Shown one piece after another: positions 1 to 6,850 of a stretch of 6,850 nt of DNA. A program made the translations under genes and the position numbers. Source of the stretch: Pseudomonadota bacterium (GTDB taxonomy: Bacteria > Pseudomonadota > Gammaproteobacteria > UBA5335); the NCBI GenBank assembly GCA_021783685.1, contig JAJXTQ010000104.1, forward strand, positions 1-6,850, given 5' to 3'. Within the stretch, counting starts at the first letter, position 1; each line of letters starts with the position of its first letter. A model generated the notes under the pieces. The model was not told the DNA's origin, did no database searches, and saw only the letters and a program-made list of their open reading frames with translations.

Positions 1-29
1 GGTGACGGCGCCGATCCGGGTGTCGCGCC

Positions 30-1100
30 TCAGCGGTGGAAGGCCGGGCTGAACTCCGCCACCGCCGCGACGAAAGCCGCGGCATGCTCGACCGGAATGT
101 CGGGCGTGATGCCGTGACCCAGATTCATGACATGCCCGCTCCCGGCGCCGTAGGACGCCAGAAGGCGTTCGACTTCCGCGCGGATGACCGCTGGCCGGGT
201 GCGCAGGATGGCCGGATCGAGGTTTCCCTGCAGGGCGACCCGATCGCCCACCCGACGCCGCGCCGCGCCGAGCTCGATCGTCCAGTCGATTCCCAGCGCA
301 TCGGCGCCCGTCGCGGCCAGCGCTTCAAGCCACAGCCCGCCGCCTTTGGTGAACACGATCACCGGCACGGCACGCCCGTCCTGCTGGCGGATCAAACCGC
401 CCACGACCTGCTGCAGATAGCGGTGTGAAAACGCCTCGAAGGCCGGCGTGCTGAGCGCGCCGCCCCAGGTATCGAAGATCTGCACCGCCTCGGCGCCTGC
501 GCGAATCTGGGCGTTGAGATAGTCGGTGACGGCGCCGGCGAGGTGATCCAGGAGATGGTGGGCAAGCGCCGGTTCGTCGTAGATCAGCGTCTTGATGCGC
601 GCGAAGTCGCCCGGACTGCCGCCTTCCACCATGTAGCAGGCGAGCGTCCAGGGGCTGCCGGAGAAGCCGATGAGCGGCACCCGCCCGTCCAGCTCGCGGC
701 GGATCAGGCGCACCGCATCCAGCACATAGGCCAGATCCGTTTCGGTCTCGAGCCTGCGCAACGCGCGGATCGCCGCTGCGTCGCGCAGGGGGCGCTCGAA
801 GCGCGGGCCTTCCCCCTCCACGAAATGCAGGCCCAGACCCAGGGCATCGGGAATGGTGAGGATGTCGGAAAACAGGATCGCGGCGTCCAGCGCAAAACGG
901 CGCAGCGGCTGCAAGGTGACTTCGCAGGCCAGCTCCGGCGTCCGGCAGAGCGTCATGAAATCTCCCGCCCGTTCGCGCGCGGCGCGATACTCGGGCAGGT
1001 AGCGGCCGGCCTGGCGCATCATCCAGACCGGCGTGCGGTCGACCGGCTGGCGGGCCAGCGCACGCAGGAAGCGGTGGTCGGCGGGCGCCGGTGCCGTCAT
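30..1100 (-). CDS. hemE: Uroporphyrinogen decarboxylase
   Basis: This enzyme removes four acetate carboxyl groups from uroporphyrinogen III to give coproporphyrinogen III, the first step committed to the heme/chlorophyll branch of tetrapyrrole synthesis; it is cytosolic and cofactor-free. The 356 residues match the usual length (E. coli 354). The N-terminal signature [16 protein letters not shown] at 24-39 provides the substrate-binding R29 and R33; FSDI at 77-80 gives the catalytic D79; [16 protein letters not shown] at 145-160 gives Y156; IFDTWGG is at 208-214, GNLDP at 292-296, and [15 protein letters not shown] at 326-340 gives H329. These correspond to human UROD R37, R41, D86, Y164 and H339, so the enzyme should be active. 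The ATG overlaps the pyrF stop as ATGA. There is no clear AGGA-like ribosome binding site upstream (the sequence before the ATG is GGGCGGTGCC), suggesting translation is coupled to pyrF. The TGA stop is at 32-30, with no room in the window to see a terminator. Confidence 0.97.
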   Translation of the reverse strand: MTAPAPADHRFLRALARQPVDRTPVWMMRQAGRYLPEYRAARERAGDFMTLCRTPELACEVTLQPLRRFALDAAILFSDILTIPDALGLGLHFVEGEGPRFERPLRDAAAIRALRRLETETDLAYVLDAVRLIRRELDGRVPLIGFSGSPWTLACYMVEGGSPGDFARIKTLIYDEPALAHHLLDHLAGAVTDYLNAQIRAGAEAVQIFDTWGGALSTPAFEAFSHRYLQQVVGGLIRQQDGRAVPVIVFTKGGGLWLEALAATGADALGIDWTIELGAARRRVGDRVALQGNLDPAILRTRPAVIRAEVERLLASYGAGSGHVMNLGHGITPDIPVEHAAAFVAAVAEFSPAFHR

Positions 1101-1107
1101 GGCACCG
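1089..1107 (-). promoter_or_regulatory. Inverted repeat with the pyrF stop/hemE start codons in its loop
   Basis: On the minus strand, CGGTGCC (1107-1101) and GGCACCG (1095-1089) are exact reverse complements separated by ATGAC (1100-1096). That loop contains the hemE ATG and the overlapping pyrF TGA. In mRNA this would be a 7-bp, mostly G-C stem with a 5-nt loop. It could limit independent initiation at hemE and be opened by ribosomes finishing pyrF. The repeat is seen directly; the regulatory role is an inference, and chance in GC-rich coding sequence is possible. Confidence 0.4.
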
Positions 1108-1834
1108 CCCGCGCCGCAATGGCCTGGCGGATCTCGGCCTGAATCGCGGCCGCAGCGGCGGCGGGATCGCGGGCATCGCGGATGGGCCTGCCGACCACGA
1201 TGTAATCGGCGCCCTGCTGCAACGCCTGGGTCGGTGTCACGACGCGCTTCTGATCGTCCGCTTCCCGGTTGTCCAGCGGGCGGATGCCCGGGGTGACGAC
1301 CACCAGGCGGCCGTCCACCTCCTGTCGCAGCCGTTCCACCTCGAGCCCCGAGGACACGACGCCATCACAACCCGCCTCGAACGCCCGCCGCGCCCGGGAC
1401 AATACCAGCGCGTCGAGATCGCAGGCGAAGCCCAGATCATCGAGATCGCCGCGGTCGAGACTGGTCAGCGCCGTGACGGCGAGGATCCCGAGCCGCTCCC
1501 CCTTGGCGGCGGCCGCGGCTTCCATCATGCCCTGATTGCCGTGCACGGTGGCAAAGCTCGCGCCCCGCTCGGCGAGTCGTGCCACGGCGCGGCCCACGGT
1601 GGCCGGCACATCGAAGAATTTGAGGTCCACGAAGACACGCGCATCGCGCCGGCAGAGCTCATCCACCAGCTCGAAGATCCCGCCGGTCATGAACAGTTCG
1701 AGGCCGAGCTTGAAGAAGCGCACCTGGCCCTCGAGCCGGTCGATGAACTGCCGCGCCGCGGTCACGGTCGGCAGATCGACGGCAAAGATCAGCCGTTCCT
1801 CGAGGGGGATTTCCGGATGTGCGACTGCGGGCAT
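1097..1834 (-). CDS. pyrF: Orotidine 5'-phosphate decarboxylase
   Basis: This enzyme converts orotidine 5'-monophosphate to UMP, the last step of de novo pyrimidine synthesis, in the cytosol. The protein is 245 residues, the same length as E. coli PyrF, and should fold as a TIM barrel. The family signature [14 protein letters not shown] spans 67-80 and supplies the catalytic D70, K72 and D75, with T79; D20 and K42 are the other expected substrate contacts. The phosphate-binding end is TPGIRP at 181-186, DDQKR at 193-197 and VVGRPI at 213-218, so all active-site elements are present. The frame stays open 66 codons upstream of this ATG, but that stretch lies inside gltD and is arginine-rich shadow sequence. 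An in-frame GTG two codons earlier (1840-1838) overlaps the gltD stop, but the G-rich ribosome binding site then leaves no spacing, so the ATG is preferred. The gene sits 2 nt after gltD and overlaps hemE by 4 nt, an unexpected position for pyrF. Confidence 0.96.
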   Translation of the reverse strand: MPAVAHPEIPLEERLIFAVDLPTVTAARQFIDRLEGQVRFFKLGLELFMTGGIFELVDELCRRDARVFVDLKFFDVPATVGRAVARLAERGASFATVHGNQGMMEAAAAAKGERLGILAVTALTSLDRGDLDDLGFACDLDALVLSRARRAFEAGCDGVVSSGLEVERLRQEVDGRLVVVTPGIRPLDNREADDQKRVVTPTQALQQGADYIVVGRPIRDARDPAAAAAAIQAEIRQAIAARAVP

Positions 1835-1836
1835 CC

Positions 1837-6850
<5,014 letters not shown>

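Noticed and set aside
1..29. Possible neighbouring gene beyond hemE
   Set aside because: Twenty-nine bases allow several open readings on both strands, and no motif or terminator can be judged from them.
1815..1836. Inverted repeat GGATG/CATCC over the pyrF start
   Set aside because: It is only 5 bp with a 12-nt loop and is not extended by flanking pairs; this is expected by chance, unlike the longer, tighter repeat at hemE.

Overview
This is a compact stretch of GC-rich chromosome (about two-thirds G+C by eye) in which one strand, the minus strand, carries everything. It holds four closely packed housekeeping genes, in transcription order gltB (5' end cut off by the right edge of the window), gltD, pyrF and hemE. 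There are no RNA genes, mobile elements, CRISPR arrays or long noncoding gaps.

The proteins point to a GC-rich gammaproteobacterium. GltB and GltD read like the Escherichia coli/Pseudomonas NADPH-glutamate synthase subunits (for example the [13 protein letters not shown] iron-sulfur segment in GltB). A gltB-gltD-hemE order is known from Pseudomonas. A member of Chromatiales/Ectothiorhodospiraceae or a similar group would fit, but the genus cannot be fixed from this window.

Layout from right to left, 5' to 3' on the minus strand. 6850-3269 is gltB, the large subunit: the last part of the glutaminase domain, the central domain, the FMN/3Fe-4S synthase domain and the C-terminal beta-helix. A 31-nt gap carries the gltD ribosome binding site. 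3237-1837 is gltD, the small subunit with FAD, NADPH and 4Fe-4S sites. Two bases separate it from pyrF (1834-1097), orotidine-5'-phosphate decarboxylase. The pyrF stop overlaps the hemE start by 4 nt (ATGA), and hemE (uroporphyrinogen decarboxylase) ends at 30. The last 29 bases (1-29) are too short to interpret.

The spacing suggests one operon. GltBD makes glutamate from glutamine and 2-oxoglutarate. Glutamate is the precursor of 5-aminolevulinate in the C5 tetrapyrrole pathway that HemE serves later, and glutamine nitrogen feeds the pyrimidine pathway that PyrF finishes. Shared regulation is an inference from spacing; the promoter would lie upstream of gltB, outside the window.

I found no undescribed system. 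The two points worth a second look are pyrF lying between gltD and hemE, and a perfect 7-bp inverted repeat whose 5-nt loop holds the overlapping pyrF stop/hemE start codons.
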